Positions 46,331-55,423 of a stretch of DNA of 56,242 nucleotides are shown here, piece after piece (the stretch's first letter is position 1; each line of letters starts with the position of its first letter). The position numbers and the translations under genes are program-made. The stretch comes from Exobacillus caeni (GTDB lineage: Bacteria; Bacillota; Bacilli; Bacillales; Guptibacillaceae), in NCBI RefSeq assembly GCF_005747095.1, contig NZ_SWLG01000023.1, forward strand, positions 1 through 56,242, given 5' to 3'. A model generated the notes under the pieces. That model was not told where the DNA came from, made no database searches, and saw only the letters and a list, made by a program, of their open reading frames with translations.

Positions 46331-47506
46331 TTAATGTTTAATTACGTTATCAAGTTCTGGTGGAAGGAGCCAGATGCCGTTTTCCTTAACAAGGGTTTTG
46401 AAACTTCCTCCCATGGCATCCTGAAAAATTTCGATTTGAACAATATTTTCGGAGCGTTGTAGGGTTACATACTTCTCAATCCTTGTCGGGTCGATTTCCG
46501 ATTCTGCTTCAAATTCTTCTGTTATTCTGCTTTTCACTGGTTCTCCGTATTTCCCGCTCTGGCTGTAAAGGGCATAAAAAACATCAAAATTGTTTTGATC
46601 TTTCGCGTAGAAATATAGCTTTATCACTTCCGCCGGTACTAACCCCTGTAAATGCTTCTGGGATTGATCGGCTGCAATTGCGTCGTATATTCCTTTTAAA
46701 CGGTCATCTAACGGCGGTTCTGTAGCTTCCGTTTCTGTTTTTAATGAGTAAGGCTTATCTGCTTCGATACTCTCGATCCAGGATGCTTTCCATTCTTCAT
46801 ATCCCTGTGTTTTATATATTTCAGAAATGGTTTTTCCTTCCATAGAATACATTTCTTTATCGTTTATAATCCCGCCCACTGCATCTCCATTTATAACATA
46901 AACATCGACTGTAATCTTTCCAAACCTTTCTTCTAACGGGTGGCTGTTTACTGTAAACCTTTCTACTGTTACATCTTGATCAAGATAAACGGTCGGTTTT
47001 GCGATCTCCATTAATCCCCATGGCTTCATCCACGGTTCCTGTGTAAGTTTATCTTTTGTGACTACATATTCCTCAGTCGTGTTGATATAGACGGGATCTT
47101 CAAAGCCTTTCCCTTCAAGAAACTGCTTAGCGGTTTCAGACGCCGGAAGCTGCTCAGTGTCGGTCGCCTTCATCGTTGCATTATCCTCTGAGCTTTCCCC
47201 TGCCTGGTCCATGGCGATCGATGATTCATTATTTAATGATGCATTATCACTTGATTCAGTAGATTGCTCGTTCTGGAAAAGATTCATCTCGTTGGCTGCA
47301 ATGCCTCCCACAACCAGGAACAGAACAGCGAAGACGACAGCACTGACTGCTTTAGGGAAAATGAAACTTCTTTTTGGTTTTTGATTCTCTGTACTCAGGT
47401 TCTGGATCCGCTTTTGGATCTTATGCTTATCAAAATCGGTAAATGTTTTATTCGGAGAAATGTAGGCATCCATTTCTTGTTTGAGTTGTTTCAATTTATC
47501 TTCCAA
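46331..47506 (-). CDS. Membrane-anchored anti-sigma factor-like protein
   Basis: A 391-residue protein: a ~45-residue cytoplasmic part, one membrane helix (AVSAVVFAVLFLVVGGIAA, about residues 55-73) and a large outside domain beginning with a Ser/Asp/Asn-rich linker. It overlaps the end of the ECF sigma gene, the usual arrangement for sigma/anti-sigma pairs, so it probably holds the sigma factor at the membrane until a signal arrives. The TTG at 47506 has AAAGGAAG 8 bp upstream; the GTG at 47515 is too close to it. The sigma-binding motif is not a recognised zinc (ZAS) domain. Confidence 0.75.
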   Translation of the reverse strand: MEDKLKQLKQEMDAYISPNKTFTDFDKHKIQKRIQNLSTENQKPKRSFIFPKAVSAVVFAVLFLVVGGIAANEMNLFQNEQSTESSDNASLNNESSIAMDQAGESSEDNATMKATDTEQLPASETAKQFLEGKGFEDPVYINTTEEYVVTKDKLTQEPWMKPWGLMEIAKPTVYLDQDVTVERFTVNSHPLEERFGKITVDVYVINGDAVGGIINDKEMYSMEGKTISEIYKTQGYEEWKASWIESIEADKPYSLKTETEATEPPLDDRLKGIYDAIAADQSQKHLQGLVPAEVIKLYFYAKDQNNFDVFYALYSQSGKYGEPVKSRITEEFEAESEIDPTRIEKYVTLQRSENIVQIEIFQDAMGGSFKTLVKENGIWLLPPELDNVIKH

Positions 47507-48080
47507 GCTGTTCACTTCCTTCCTTTGCCGGAAACAGCTTTTTCAAGCTTTCTCTTGCTCGGCGTAATCGCGTTTTGATTGTTGATTCTTTTTCATTTAA
47601 TACGCTGCAGATTTCTTTGATAGAAAGATCTTTATAATAAAAAAGAATAATGACTTCACGATATTTTAAAGGCAGTGACAGCACGAGTTGGGAGAGCTCT
47701 GATTTTTTATCCTGCAGCTCTAATTCTGTCTCGGGCGTGGATTGGTTGCTGGATCTGGTAACTTTGATAATTTCATCTGTTAGCTTAATCTTTCGGTAAT
47801 GCCAGCTTCTTAAATAATCTTTGCACTTATTGATCGCGATGCTGTAGATCCAGCTTCGTAAAGCCGATTCGCCGCGAAAGTTCTCTATTTTGAGATACAG
47901 GGTGACAAATACATCCTGTGTTATATCATCAGTTTGAGCCCAATTTTTAACGTAGGTATATACGAGTCTTTTAATTTCTTCCCCATATTCATCCATCAAT
48001 GCCGTGATGGCTCTTTCTTTCTGGAAGCTGGAGACAAGCTTTAAGATCTCCCGCTCCTTATTATGTCGTGGCTCCTCCAA
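47496..48080 (-). CDS. ECF sigma factor
   Basis: A 194-residue extracytoplasmic-function sigma factor: region 2 ('LVYTYVKNWAQTDDITQDVFVTLYLKIENFRGESALRSWIYSIAINKCKDYLRS', quoted by parts: DDITQDVFVTLY and ALRSWIYSIAINKC), and region 4 ('LPLKYREVIILFYYKDLSIKEI' and 'ESTIKTRLRRARESLKK'). It resembles the SigV/SigW/SigX group of cell-envelope stress sigma factors. The start is a TTG at 48080 after AAAGGAGTGAGG. The following anti-sigma-like gene overlaps its 3' end. Confidence 0.92.
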   Translation of the reverse strand: MEEPRHNKEREILKLVSSFQKERAITALMDEYGEEIKRLVYTYVKNWAQTDDITQDVFVTLYLKIENFRGESALRSWIYSIAINKCKDYLRSWHYRKIKLTDEIIKVTRSSNQSTPETELELQDKKSELSQLVLSLPLKYREVIILFYYKDLSIKEICSVLNEKESTIKTRLRRARESLKKLFPAKEGSEQLGR

Positions 48081-48295
48081 TTGGGCCTCACTCCTTTCAA
48101 GCCTTCAAACGTAAGACGGAAATGACGCAAAACAGGTTTCATTTCTTGAAGTATAATTCGACATTTCCATTTCGTTTGCCTTTACAAAAAAGAAAAGTAT
48201 CAAAACAAGATTCTCGTGAAAATGTCATTTCTTAAGAATCTTTCCGCATACTTTGTTGCCTGAAAAGCTTTACATTTGAGAAGTTCTGCGACATA

Positions 48296-48645
48296 ACGGA
48301 TGGATGACCGCTGCGGAAATACACTACGCTTTCCGCGGGCTCGCGCTGAGCCTCCTCACTCGCAAAAAACGCTCCTTGCGGGGTCTCAGCGTCATCGCTG
48401 TCCCGCAGGAGTCTACGTGTATTTCCTTCGCTGAGCTGTGCTTTGACGCTCTACATCTTTGAAAAACGTCAATTGATTGGAGCGGAAGGCAGTCGACTCC
48501 TCGAAAATGTATTCACATTTCCATCGTGGGATGTAACGCTGCCGGAGCTTCCCTTGTCCTACGGGAAAAGCAATAGCTGAAGCGTTGCCCTCGGAAAGTG
48601 AACTGCCCGGATTGGAAAATCAATGCTGCAATTACGTCGCAGTTT
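48296..48645. repeat. GC-rich dispersed palindromic repeat
   Basis: It contains GCTTTCCGCGGGC, GGGGTCTCAGCG, CCCGCAGGAGTC and CCTCGGAAAGTGAACTGCCC, also found in other orientations at 32770-33101 and 55945-56150. The 48580-48645 part is nearly identical to the reverse complement of about 55955-56025. It fills the gap between the ECF sigma gene and the GGDEF gene; 48081-48295 holds nothing else I can name. Confidence 0.75.
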
Positions 48646-48801
48646 ATCTCTTTTGCGCAAAAACAAGGAAGGATTTACCAGATGTATGTAGAATTCTATT
48701 TTCCGGTGGGCACATTGAAGGATGTCCATGGAATAAAAGAAGTCTTATAATGAAAAAAAAGCAGCTTTTCTGCATTTTATAAAAACGGGTGTGAAAATAT
48801 C

Positions 48802-49857
48802 GTGATTGAATCCATTTTATCCAATATTGCAATCTTATTACTGATGCACCTTTGTATTAATACGCTCTATTTAAAAAAACTGCCTACAAAGCTAACGGGG
48901 GCTCTTCACATTGCAGGAACTATTTTTACGATTGTTTGTTTCTATTTTGTAGCTTATAAAATAAATGGTTTTTATTTTGATTATAGAGTTATACCAATTG
49001 CGATCATCGGTTTGTTCCACGGTTGGAAATATGCTTTTCCGGTTATTATCGTTTCCGCTCTGGCAAGATTGGGATTCGGTGGGGAAGGAGCAGTATTCGA
49101 AATCCTTTTCACTTTAGTTATCCCCGGGACAGCCACAAGCCTGCTTCATTTGTTTTCCTTTAACGCACTTACTTATAAAAGGGGCTTTATCTTTTTTACT
49201 TTTATATGGTTGATTGCCGATCTTCCTTTAATTTTGCAGGTTGCCGATGCTGCTGAGTTATACCAATGGCTGCCTATCAGGTTTGTTTCGTTTCATTTCC
49301 TTTCTTTATTAATGTATTTTTTCATTACAAACGGATGGAAACAGCTTGAGATGATCGAAAAGCTCCAGTTTTATGCAGAACATGACCAGCTGACAGGCCT
49401 TTATAATTTAAGAAAGTTTATCCAGCTTATCGACAAGTGTCCCGGATGGGGTGAAAAAGAACACTATATTGCCATGATTGACCTTGATCGTTTCAAGGTT
49501 ATCAACGATACTTACGGGCATCTTACCGGTGATAAAGTCCTTGAAGATCTGGCAGCATTTTTGTTGGAGATAAAACCAGAGAACATGATAGTCGGCCGGT
49601 ATGGAGGAGAAGAATTTATCGGATGTTTAGCGGTTTCAAATGCTGAAAACGCAGCTTCCACCTTAGAGGAGATTCGCCTTAAGATAAGAAACCATCATTT
49701 TTATACCTTTGACGGGGAAAGGATTAAACAGATCAGTGTTTCGATTGGCTTTGCAAAACTTACCGACCAGGGAAAAGTCGAAGCTGCTGTAAGCCTTGCG
49801 GACAAACAACTGTATAAAGCGAAGAAAAATGGAAGGAACCAGGTGTGCTCCTTTTAA
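48802..49857 (+). CDS. Membrane diguanylate cyclase (GGDEF domain)
   Basis: A 351-residue protein: about six N-terminal membrane helices (residues 1-185) of the 5TM/7TM sensor type, then a GGDEF domain from about 195. It has 'DQLTGLYNLRKF', 'IAMIDLDRFKVINDTYGHLTGD' and the active-site RYGGEEF near 275. It should make c-di-GMP from two GTP in response to a membrane signal. No RxxD inhibitory site is apparent just before the A-site. The GTG start at 48802 has only a weak ribosome binding site, so the start is uncertain. Confidence 0.88.
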   Translation: MIESILSNIAILLLMHLCINTLYLKKLPTKLTGALHIAGTIFTIVCFYFVAYKINGFYFDYRVIPIAIIGLFHGWKYAFPVIIVSALARLGFGGEGAVFEILFTLVIPGTATSLLHLFSFNALTYKRGFIFFTFIWLIADLPLILQVADAAELYQWLPIRFVSFHFLSLLMYFFITNGWKQLEMIEKLQFYAEHDQLTGLYNLRKFIQLIDKCPGWGEKEHYIAMIDLDRFKVINDTYGHLTGDKVLEDLAAFLLEIKPENMIVGRYGGEEFIGCLAVSNAENAASTLEEIRLKIRNHHFYTFDGERIKQISVSIGFAKLTDQGKVEAAVSLADKQLYKAKKNGRNQVCSF

Positions 49858-49929
49858 TCGTTTGGGTTTTAAGCCTCTTAAAAAGTGGAAAGACATAAGG
49901 TGGTACTTTAAACTGAAGGAGGCTATAAA

Positions 49930-50568
49930 ATGAAAGTTTTAGTAATCGGGGCTAATGGCCAAATAGGCAAGCAGTTAGTTGAGCAGCTTGCAAACAATAA
50001 CCATGAGCCGGTCGCAATGATCAGGGACACTGACCAGATACCAGAATTGGAACAACTCGGTGCGAAAACAGTTTTTGCTAATCTGGAAAAAGATTTTGCC
50101 CATGCTTTTTACGGCTGTGATGCGGTTATTTTTGCGGCAGGATCTGGTCCAAATACCGGAGCAGATAAAACGGTATTAATCGATCAGGAAGCAGCTATCC
50201 GTGCAGTTGATGAAGCGAAGCATCAGGGTGTAAAAAGGTTCGTGATGCTTAGTTCGATGGGGGCAAATGATCCGCATGCAACTGACCATCCGATTAAATT
50301 TTACCTGGCAGCGAAGCACAGAGCAGACGAACACCTAAAACAAACAAGCCTTGCTTACACAATTGTTCGTCCGGGAAGATTAACGAATGACCCGCCGAAA
50401 GGTAAAGTGGAGGCAGCTGGATCAATTTCAGATAAGTCCAGGTCGATCCCGCGTGGTGATGTTGCGGCGACCCTTGCAGAATCGTTAACGAACGAAAACA
50501 CATTTGGAAAAACGTTTGAGCTGCTATCCGGAGAAAAGGGAATTGAGGAAGCGCTAAATAGTCTATAA
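49930..50568 (+). CDS. NAD(P)-binding atypical SDR (NmrA/YhfK-like)
   Basis: A 212-residue atypical short-chain dehydrogenase: 'VLVIGANGQIGKQLVEQLA' cofactor loop at the N-terminus, 'AVIFAAGSGPNTGADKT', 'RFVMLSSMGANDP' and 'YTIVRPGRLTNDP', as in YhfK/YtfG-type proteins. It probably binds NADP; the substrate is unknown. GAAGGAGGC precedes the ATG. A hairpin (GCCAGGCAA/TTGCCTGGC, 50577-50600) separates it from the VOC gene. Confidence 0.88.
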   Translation: MKVLVIGANGQIGKQLVEQLANNNHEPVAMIRDTDQIPELEQLGAKTVFANLEKDFAHAFYGCDAVIFAAGSGPNTGADKTVLIDQEAAIRAVDEAKHQGVKRFVMLSSMGANDPHATDHPIKFYLAAKHRADEHLKQTSLAYTIVRPGRLTNDPPKGKVEAAGSISDKSRSIPRGDVAATLAESLTNENTFGKTFELLSGEKGIEEALNSL

Positions 50569-50625
50569 ATGCTATGGCCAGGCAAGTGTGTTTGCCTGGC
50601 TGTTTATTTGGAGGAGACTGGGAAA

Positions 50626-51027
50626 ATGGCTAAAACAGGTGTAGTGCATCATATTGAATTGTATGTCTCGGACCTTGAACGGTCGAGCGTATTCTGGGGA
50701 TGGCTATTAAGCGAACTTGGATATGAGCGTTACCAAAAATGGGAGGAGGGAACCAGCTGGAAACTGGGGGACACCTACCTCGTTTTTGTTCAGGCTGAAG
50801 AGCGCTTCCTGGATATACCGTATCATCGCTGCAGAGTCGGATTAAACCATCTTGCCTTTTATGCTTCCTGCAGGGATCACGTGGATGAATTGGCCGAAAA
50901 GTTAGCTAGAAAAGGAGCTGCACTCTTATATCCAGAGCAGCACCCTTATGCCGGGGGAAAAAATCACTATGCCGTCTATTTTGAAGACCCGGACAAAATT
51001 AAGGTGGAGATTGTCGCTCCTGAATAG
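50626..51027 (+). CDS. VOC (glyoxalase/dioxygenase fold) family protein
   Basis: A 133-residue VOC protein: 'VVHHIELYVSDLERSSVFWGWLL' with the first metal His, 'LNHLAFYASCRDHVDELAEKL' with a second His, and 'HYAVYFEDPDKIKVEIVAPE' with a C-terminal Glu. Such proteins include glyoxalases and fosfomycin- or bleomycin-resistance proteins; the substrate cannot be told. The start at 50626 follows GGAGGAGACTG. It converges with the DUF4349 gene with 2 bp between. Confidence 0.87.
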   Translation: MAKTGVVHHIELYVSDLERSSVFWGWLLSELGYERYQKWEEGTSWKLGDTYLVFVQAEERFLDIPYHRCRVGLNHLAFYASCRDHVDELAEKLARKGAALLYPEQHPYAGGKNHYAVYFEDPDKIKVEIVAPE

Positions 51028-51029
51028 AT

Positions 51030-51938
51030 TTACTGTTCCGCAGTTTTTCTTTTTTTACGAAAATAAAAGAGTATACCAAGAATGATAACGAGTGGCACGA
51101 AAACTGGTGATAGGCCTACCAGGAAAACAAAAGCTTTTGAAAAGAACGCGACGATACCGTTTACTGTCATCATAAACAGCTTTTTTGTCTCTTGCCATGT
51201 GTTCAGCTCTTCTCCATTTTGGAAGCCTGGAACATTTACATTTTTTTCAATTATCGAAATGGAAACAGTAGCATAATCGCTCTGGTTTTTAAGATACGTG
51301 ATTCTTCCCTGCAGTTGTTCGATCTCTTCCTGCACCTGGCCAAGATCATCTGAAATGGCAAGAAGATCTTCTGTTTTTTCAGCATTCTTTAAAAACGATT
51401 CGAGCCTTTCCCTTACTGCTTCCTTTGCTTTTAATCGGGATTCAAGGTCAACATATTCTTCTGTAACATCCTGTCCGTTAATGGATTGTCTCGGGTTTCC
51501 TTTACTTAAATCAGAAGCAAACGCTAAAAATGATTTGAATTTATTCGACGGGACACGAACTGTGACCGAACCGTGTTGAATCTTATTTTCATCTGTGAAA
51601 TAAGAAGATTGTACAATATAACCACCGTGCTCAGAAGTTAAACTTTCTATCTTTTCTTTTGTTTCGTCAAGTTTTTCTACCGTCAACTCTAAATCGGCGT
51701 TATAAATGATTTTCCGTTCAGTTTGAAACAGAGGGTTTTTGTTTTTAGTTTCTTCCGTCGCTTTGTTTTCTTCCGTTGCTCCATTCCGGACAACCGTGTT
51801 ATCGGTGTTGCTTACTGCCTTATCTCCGGTACTTTCAGAATAGCCTGCCTCGCTGTCCTGGCTGCTTTCAGCGCCAGAACTGCATGCCGCAAGTAAGAGA
51901 ACCAATAATGGAACAAGAAAAGCTAGTACCTTCTTCAT
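51030..51938 (-). CDS. DUF4349 lipoprotein
   Basis: A 302-residue lipoprotein: signal peptide MKKVLAFLVPLLVLLLAAC, a low-complexity Ser/Glu/Asn linker, then the DUF4349 core ('RKIIYNADLELTVEKLDETK', 'GSVTVRVPSNKFKSFL', 'DVTEEYVDLESRLKAKEAVRERL') with a coiled coil at about 165-215 and a C-terminal membrane helix (FVFLVGLSPVFVPLVIILGILF). Envelope protein of unknown function. Start at 51938 with GGCGGGG upstream. Confidence 0.87.
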   Translation of the reverse strand: MKKVLAFLVPLLVLLLAACSSGAESSQDSEAGYSESTGDKAVSNTDNTVVRNGATEENKATEETKNKNPLFQTERKIIYNADLELTVEKLDETKEKIESLTSEHGGYIVQSSYFTDENKIQHGSVTVRVPSNKFKSFLAFASDLSKGNPRQSINGQDVTEEYVDLESRLKAKEAVRERLESFLKNAEKTEDLLAISDDLGQVQEEIEQLQGRITYLKNQSDYATVSISIIEKNVNVPGFQNGEELNTWQETKKLFMMTVNGIVAFFSKAFVFLVGLSPVFVPLVIILGILFYFRKKRKTAEQ

Positions 51939-52060
51939 AAGACCCCGCCTTTTGCTTTTAACTATTTGACGATAAGAGTAAGACTTAGGTTTCATTGGAA
52001 ACAGAAGAGGTTTAACTGCCCGATCAAAGTGGGTAATTGTTAGGCAAAGGAGATGATCCT

Positions 52061-52354
52061 ATGATGGAGAAGGCCAAAGAACAAATGCGACTTTTATTCT
52101 CAATCCTTGGCCAGCAAATGGAACAACAAAGTTATGATGATGAAAGCTTTCGAAAACTATCAGAAATCAGTAAACTGTTAGAAGAAAATGTGGAAATAAG
52201 CGAAGAAAACCGAATGCTGTTTGATTCCATTACACATTACGGGGAAGATGCCCTTGATATAAGAGATTTGGATCGAAGGAAACAGTTTATTAACGGACAT
52301 CGTGATGAACTGGAAGATTTCTATAGTAGGTTGAGAAAACAGTTAGAAACATAA
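52061..52354 (+). CDS. Small acidic helical protein
   Basis: A 97-residue, Glu/Asp-rich, probably coiled-coil protein (MMEKAKEQMRLLFSILGQQM at the start). There is no membrane segment. AAAGGAGATGATCCT precedes the ATG. Function unknown. It ends in a strong terminator. Confidence 0.6.
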   Translation: MMEKAKEQMRLLFSILGQQMEQQSYDDESFRKLSEISKLLEENVEISEENRMLFDSITHYGEDALDIRDLDRRKQFINGHRDELEDFYSRLRKQLET

Positions 52355-52358
52355 ATCG

Positions 52359-52396
52359 GAAAAGCGTCTAGAATATTGTTTCTAGACGCTTTTCTT
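52359..52396. terminator. Strong terminator
   Basis: AAAAGCGTCTAGAA and TTTCTAGACGCTTTT form a stem of about 13 bp, followed by CTTTGTTTTTTG. Confidence 0.88.
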
Positions 52397-52448
52397 TGTT
52401 TTTTGTTAATCTTATAGAAAGGAAATAACTGTTAAGGGAGTTTTTAAG

Positions 52449-53570
52449 ATAGATAATATAAAGCTAGATAAGCAGTTTGAATTTTTACTGCAGGTATCTT
52501 TTTGGGAACAGATACTCGGATTTGCAGCTATTGCGACTAGTATATTATTGGTAAGATGGGGTGTCAGGATTCTGCTCAGACGAGAACGAAAGAAAACGAT
52601 GCGGCTTGAGCAAAGGCTTTATCCTGCGATGCTGTCACTTGTTAATTGGATGACCACTTACGCCTTGCTCGTGTTATTGCTGTTTTACTTTTCTGACTCC
52701 AAATGGATGTTCAGGGAACTTTTTTCAATTGGTAAAGTCAAAGTCTCTTTGTTTCTAATCATTATAGCAATCCTGATTATCACCTTTGCAAACCGGGGCT
52801 CTAAAATTATTACACATTACATATTCCCTCCAATTTATGAGAGGTACGACCTGGACCGGGGATTAAGATTTACTTTTGATCGTGTTTTTTACTATATTAT
52901 CATGATTATCGCCTTTGTTATCAGCTTAACAACTGTTGGAATCGACCTCAGTGCCCTTACTGTTTTTGCGGGTGTTCTCGGGGTTGGAATCGGCTTTGGA
53001 ATGCAAAATATCGCTAATAACTTTATTTCTGGGTTGATCCTATTGTTTGAGAGGCCTATTAAAGTAGGGGACCGGGTGATCGTCAATGATGTTATCGGAG
53101 ACATCGAACGGATCAATATGAGAGCAACCATTATTCGAACGCTGGATAATGAGCATATCATTATGCCAAACTCTTATTTTCTAGAACAGGAAGTGATTAA
53201 TCGTTCTTATATCGACCAGAGGCTCCGGCTGGTTATTCCGGTTGGCGTTGCATATGGTTCAGATGTGGAGTTTGTGAGAGAACTTTTGTACAGAGTAGCG
53301 GATGATGAGAAAAAAGAATCTGCTGATATTCTTGATGAGCCGCAGCCTTTTGTTAATTTCCTCGGTTTTGGCAGTTCATCATTGGACTTTGAATTATTTG
53401 TTTGGCTTTCTAATCCACAGAGCGTTATTGAAAGAAAGAGCAGCTTGAATTTTCGTATCAACAGGACATTTGAAGAGAATAATATAGAAATTCCTTTTCC
53501 GCAACGAGATCTGCATGTTAGGAGTATTGATGCTGATCTGTTAAACCGAATAAAGAAAAATAACCCGTGA
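52449..53570 (+). CDS. MscS-family mechanosensitive channel, apparent non-canonical start
   Basis: An MscS-type channel that releases solutes under osmotic shock: three to four membrane helices, the pore helix 'LTVFAGVLGVGIGFGMQNIANNFISGLIL', then the beta domain ('FERPIKVGDRVIVNDVIGDIERINMRAT') and 'MPNSYFLEQEVINRS'. The frame is open from 52410 and the first membrane helix (FWEQILGFAAIATSILL) begins before the first ATG/GTG/TTG (TTG at 52548). AAGGGAG at 52434-52440 places an ATA (52449) at the right distance, so I propose an AUA start (373 residues). The TTG start would cut the first helix. A terminator (AACCCGTGA/TCATGGGTT) overlaps the stop. Confidence 0.8.
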   Translation: MDNIKLDKQFEFLLQVSFWEQILGFAAIATSILLVRWGVRILLRRERKKTMRLEQRLYPAMLSLVNWMTTYALLVLLLFYFSDSKWMFRELFSIGKVKVSLFLIIIAILIITFANRGSKIITHYIFPPIYERYDLDRGLRFTFDRVFYYIIMIIAFVISLTTVGIDLSALTVFAGVLGVGIGFGMQNIANNFISGLILLFERPIKVGDRVIVNDVIGDIERINMRATIIRTLDNEHIIMPNSYFLEQEVINRSYIDQRLRLVIPVGVAYGSDVEFVRELLYRVADDEKKESADILDEPQPFVNFLGFGSSSLDFELFVWLSNPQSVIERKSSLNFRINRTFEENNIEIPFPQRDLHVRSIDADLLNRIKKNNP

Positions 53571-53591
53571 CTATTCATGGGTTTTTTTTAG
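53562..53591 (+). terminator. Terminator of the MscS gene
   Basis: AACCCGTGA (53562-53570) and TCATGGGTT (53575-53583) pair, followed by TTTTTT. Confidence 0.85.
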
Positions 53592-53663
53592 AGATTCCTA
53601 TTGAGTTTCATTTCTCCTTCCTTTTTTTCTGAAACTCTAGTGCACACCGTTATTCATAAGCAA

Positions 53664-53697
53664 TAAAAAAGCTGGTTCACGAAGAACCAGCTTTTGA
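53664..53697 (-). terminator. Terminator of the glycine-zipper stress protein gene
   Basis: On the minus strand AAAAGCTGGTTC and GAACCAGCTTTTTT pair over a short loop; the stem is followed by T. Some function on the plus strand is possible. Confidence 0.88.
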
Positions 53698-53703
53698 AAT
53701 CTA

Positions 53704-54309
53704 TTAAAGGGTACGGCGGTCGTTGTCAAGCCGATTATTGTTAAGTTGATCATCATCGAGCGTGTATTCAGGATACATATGGGCATTAACGGTGTTGTTG
53801 TTTTCAAAAGTGCCGTAAACAACGTTCTCTCTTTCGGCATCTGCTTCAACCAATACAAGAATATGGCCGTTCTTCAGGTATTCTTCATATTCCTTCGCAT
53901 CGTCTTCAGGGATTCCAGCGCCTGTAAGTGCACCTACGATGGAACCTCCTCCTGCACCGATTGCTGCACCGCTAAGTGTTGTTGCGATCGGGCCAGCCGC
54001 AGCGATAGGGCCGATGCCAGGGATTGTAAGTAACCCGACTTCAGCGATTAGACCAACAATACCACCGAGAACACCGCCTGTACCAGCACCGATACCAGCA
54101 CCTTTAGCAGCATTAGAACCGCGGTTGTCATCATCTTCTGCACCGGAAAGTTCAACGTTTGTTTCGTCTTCTAGTTCTTGTACATCATCTTCGCTTTTTG
54201 CAAAAACAGAGAAATCTTCTGTGTCGTATCCTCTTTCTTTTAATGCTTCAATTGCACGGATCGCATTATCCTGGTTTTCAAATACTCCACCAATAATTCG
54301 TTTATCCAT
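53704..54309 (-). CDS. General stress protein with glycine zipper (GSP17M/YflT-like)
   Basis: A 201-residue protein: an N-terminal domain (MDKRIIGGVFENQDNAIRAI, residues 1-45) like the GSP17M/YflT family that binds or senses stress, an acidic stretch, then an Ala/Gly-rich hydrophobic region (about 70-125, repeated GxGxG: AAKGAGIGAGTGGVLGGIVG) that could insert in or associate with membranes. AAGGAGGGATTTT precedes the ATG. A sigma-B-type promoter lies upstream. Confidence 0.82.
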   Translation of the reverse strand: MDKRIIGGVFENQDNAIRAIEALKERGYDTEDFSVFAKSEDDVQELEDETNVELSGAEDDDNRGSNAAKGAGIGAGTGGVLGGIVGLIAEVGLLTIPGIGPIAAAGPIATTLSGAAIGAGGGSIVGALTGAGIPEDDAKEYEEYLKNGHILVLVEADAERENVVYGTFENNNTVNAHMYPEYTLDDDQLNNNRLDNDRRTL

Positions 54310-54350
54310 TCAAAATCCCTCCTTGAGAATGATTAACTCTACTTTGGTTG

Positions 54351-54376
54351 ATACCCTTTTTACTCCTTGCTGAATC
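54351..54376 (-). promoter_or_regulatory. Candidate sigma-B promoter
   Basis: On the minus strand GGGTAT (54356-54351) matches the sigma-B -10 box exactly; 14 bp upstream GATTCA (54376-54371) is a weak match to GTTTAA. The gene's similarity to general stress proteins supports it. Confidence 0.45.
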
Positions 54377-54469
54377 AAGGACTGGTATATTTATGCCATT
54401 TTTACTAAAAACAGGAGGGGGAGTGAAGTGGTAAGATTCTTTTTAAAGATAATTTTAAGGAATGAAAGG

Positions 54470-55423
54470 TTAAGAGGATGATGAAACAGGTCCTGTCATT
54501 ATTCTGATAAAGTCGTATACAAATGATTGATAGTCGAGCTGGAGGGCAATTTGTTCCCGCTTTTCGGATGAACTTAGTTCAGGCTTTGGCCTGAAGTCTG
54601 CAATGCTTTGCCCCCTGGCCAGTCCCGTTCCATGATCAACACGGACATTTCGTTCCACATAACCTAATAAACTAGGATTACCCAGGGCACTGACAGTTAA
54701 TAGATCATGAAAATAGGCTCCGTTAATGCCGGGTACAAGTTTTTTATATGCCTTCATATAATAATCAAACACTTCAACTAATAGCTTTCCGAATTCATTT
54801 TGCTGAGACTTGTATACTGTTTGAATAATAGAGGGGGTAATGAGTGCCTGCGTGGTAACGTTTAACGGAATAACATAAACGTTTGTTGCCTTTTCCATCA
54901 CAATGTCTGCCGCAAGGGGGTCGCCGTGAAAGTTTGCTTCCGCCACAGCTGTAACGTTTCCCGGTACAAGGAAGGCTCCTCCCATTATATAGAAGGCTTT
55001 TACCTCTTTAAGAGATTTCTCACCAAGTAAAAATGCGATTGCCAGGTCGGTTAACCGCCCTAACGTAACGATCACAAGATCATCCTGAAACTGATCGATA
55101 ATTTTAAAAACTTCATCAAAATTTACAAATTCAGCAGAAATGGATTCAGGGGGATTGATTGGGCCTAAGCCTTCAGGACCGTGAATCGCCGGATAGTAAG
55201 GAGCTGTTTCGCCGGTAAGAGGACCTTCAGCACCTGCAATAAGCGGAATATCTTCATTACCAGTTAATGTTAATAAGTATCTCCCGTTTCTGATCGCCTG
55301 TTCCCGGGTTACGTTTCCATAGCCGGTAACAATCCCGACGACCTCTATAAAAGGGTGTAGTAAAGCATAGAGAATAGCAACAGTCTCATCTATCCCGGGA
55401 TCAGAAAAAAGTAGAACCTTCAT
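54470..55423 (-). CDS. Nucleoside hydrolase (inosine-uridine preferring family)
   Basis: A 317-residue nucleoside hydrolase: N-terminal 'KVLLFSDPGIDETVAILYALLHP', the Asp-rich Ca2+ site, but with SDPGIDETVA in place of the usual DTDPGxDDA, and a later 'MGGAFLVPGNVTAVAEANFHGDPLAADIV', which matches the family's second Asp/Asn loop. It cleaves nucleosides to base and ribose. The altered first loop keeps an Asp before PGIDE, so activity is plausible but substrate preference is unclear. GGAGGC precedes the ATG. Confidence 0.87.
   Translation of the reverse strand: MKVLLFSDPGIDETVAILYALLHPFIEVVGIVTGYGNVTREQAIRNGRYLLTLTGNEDIPLIAGAEGPLTGETAPYYPAIHGPEGLGPINPPESISAEFVNFDEVFKIIDQFQDDLVIVTLGRLTDLAIAFLLGEKSLKEVKAFYIMGGAFLVPGNVTAVAEANFHGDPLAADIVMEKATNVYVIPLNVTTQALITPSIIQTVYKSQQNEFGKLLVEVFDYYMKAYKKLVPGINGAYFHDLLTVSALGNPSLLGYVERNVRVDHGTGLARGQSIADFRPKPELSSSEKREQIALQLDYQSFVYDFIRIMTGPVSSSS

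Noticed and set aside
48585-48782. Open frame in the GC-rich repeat
   Set aside because: It consists of repeat sequence and has no coding support.
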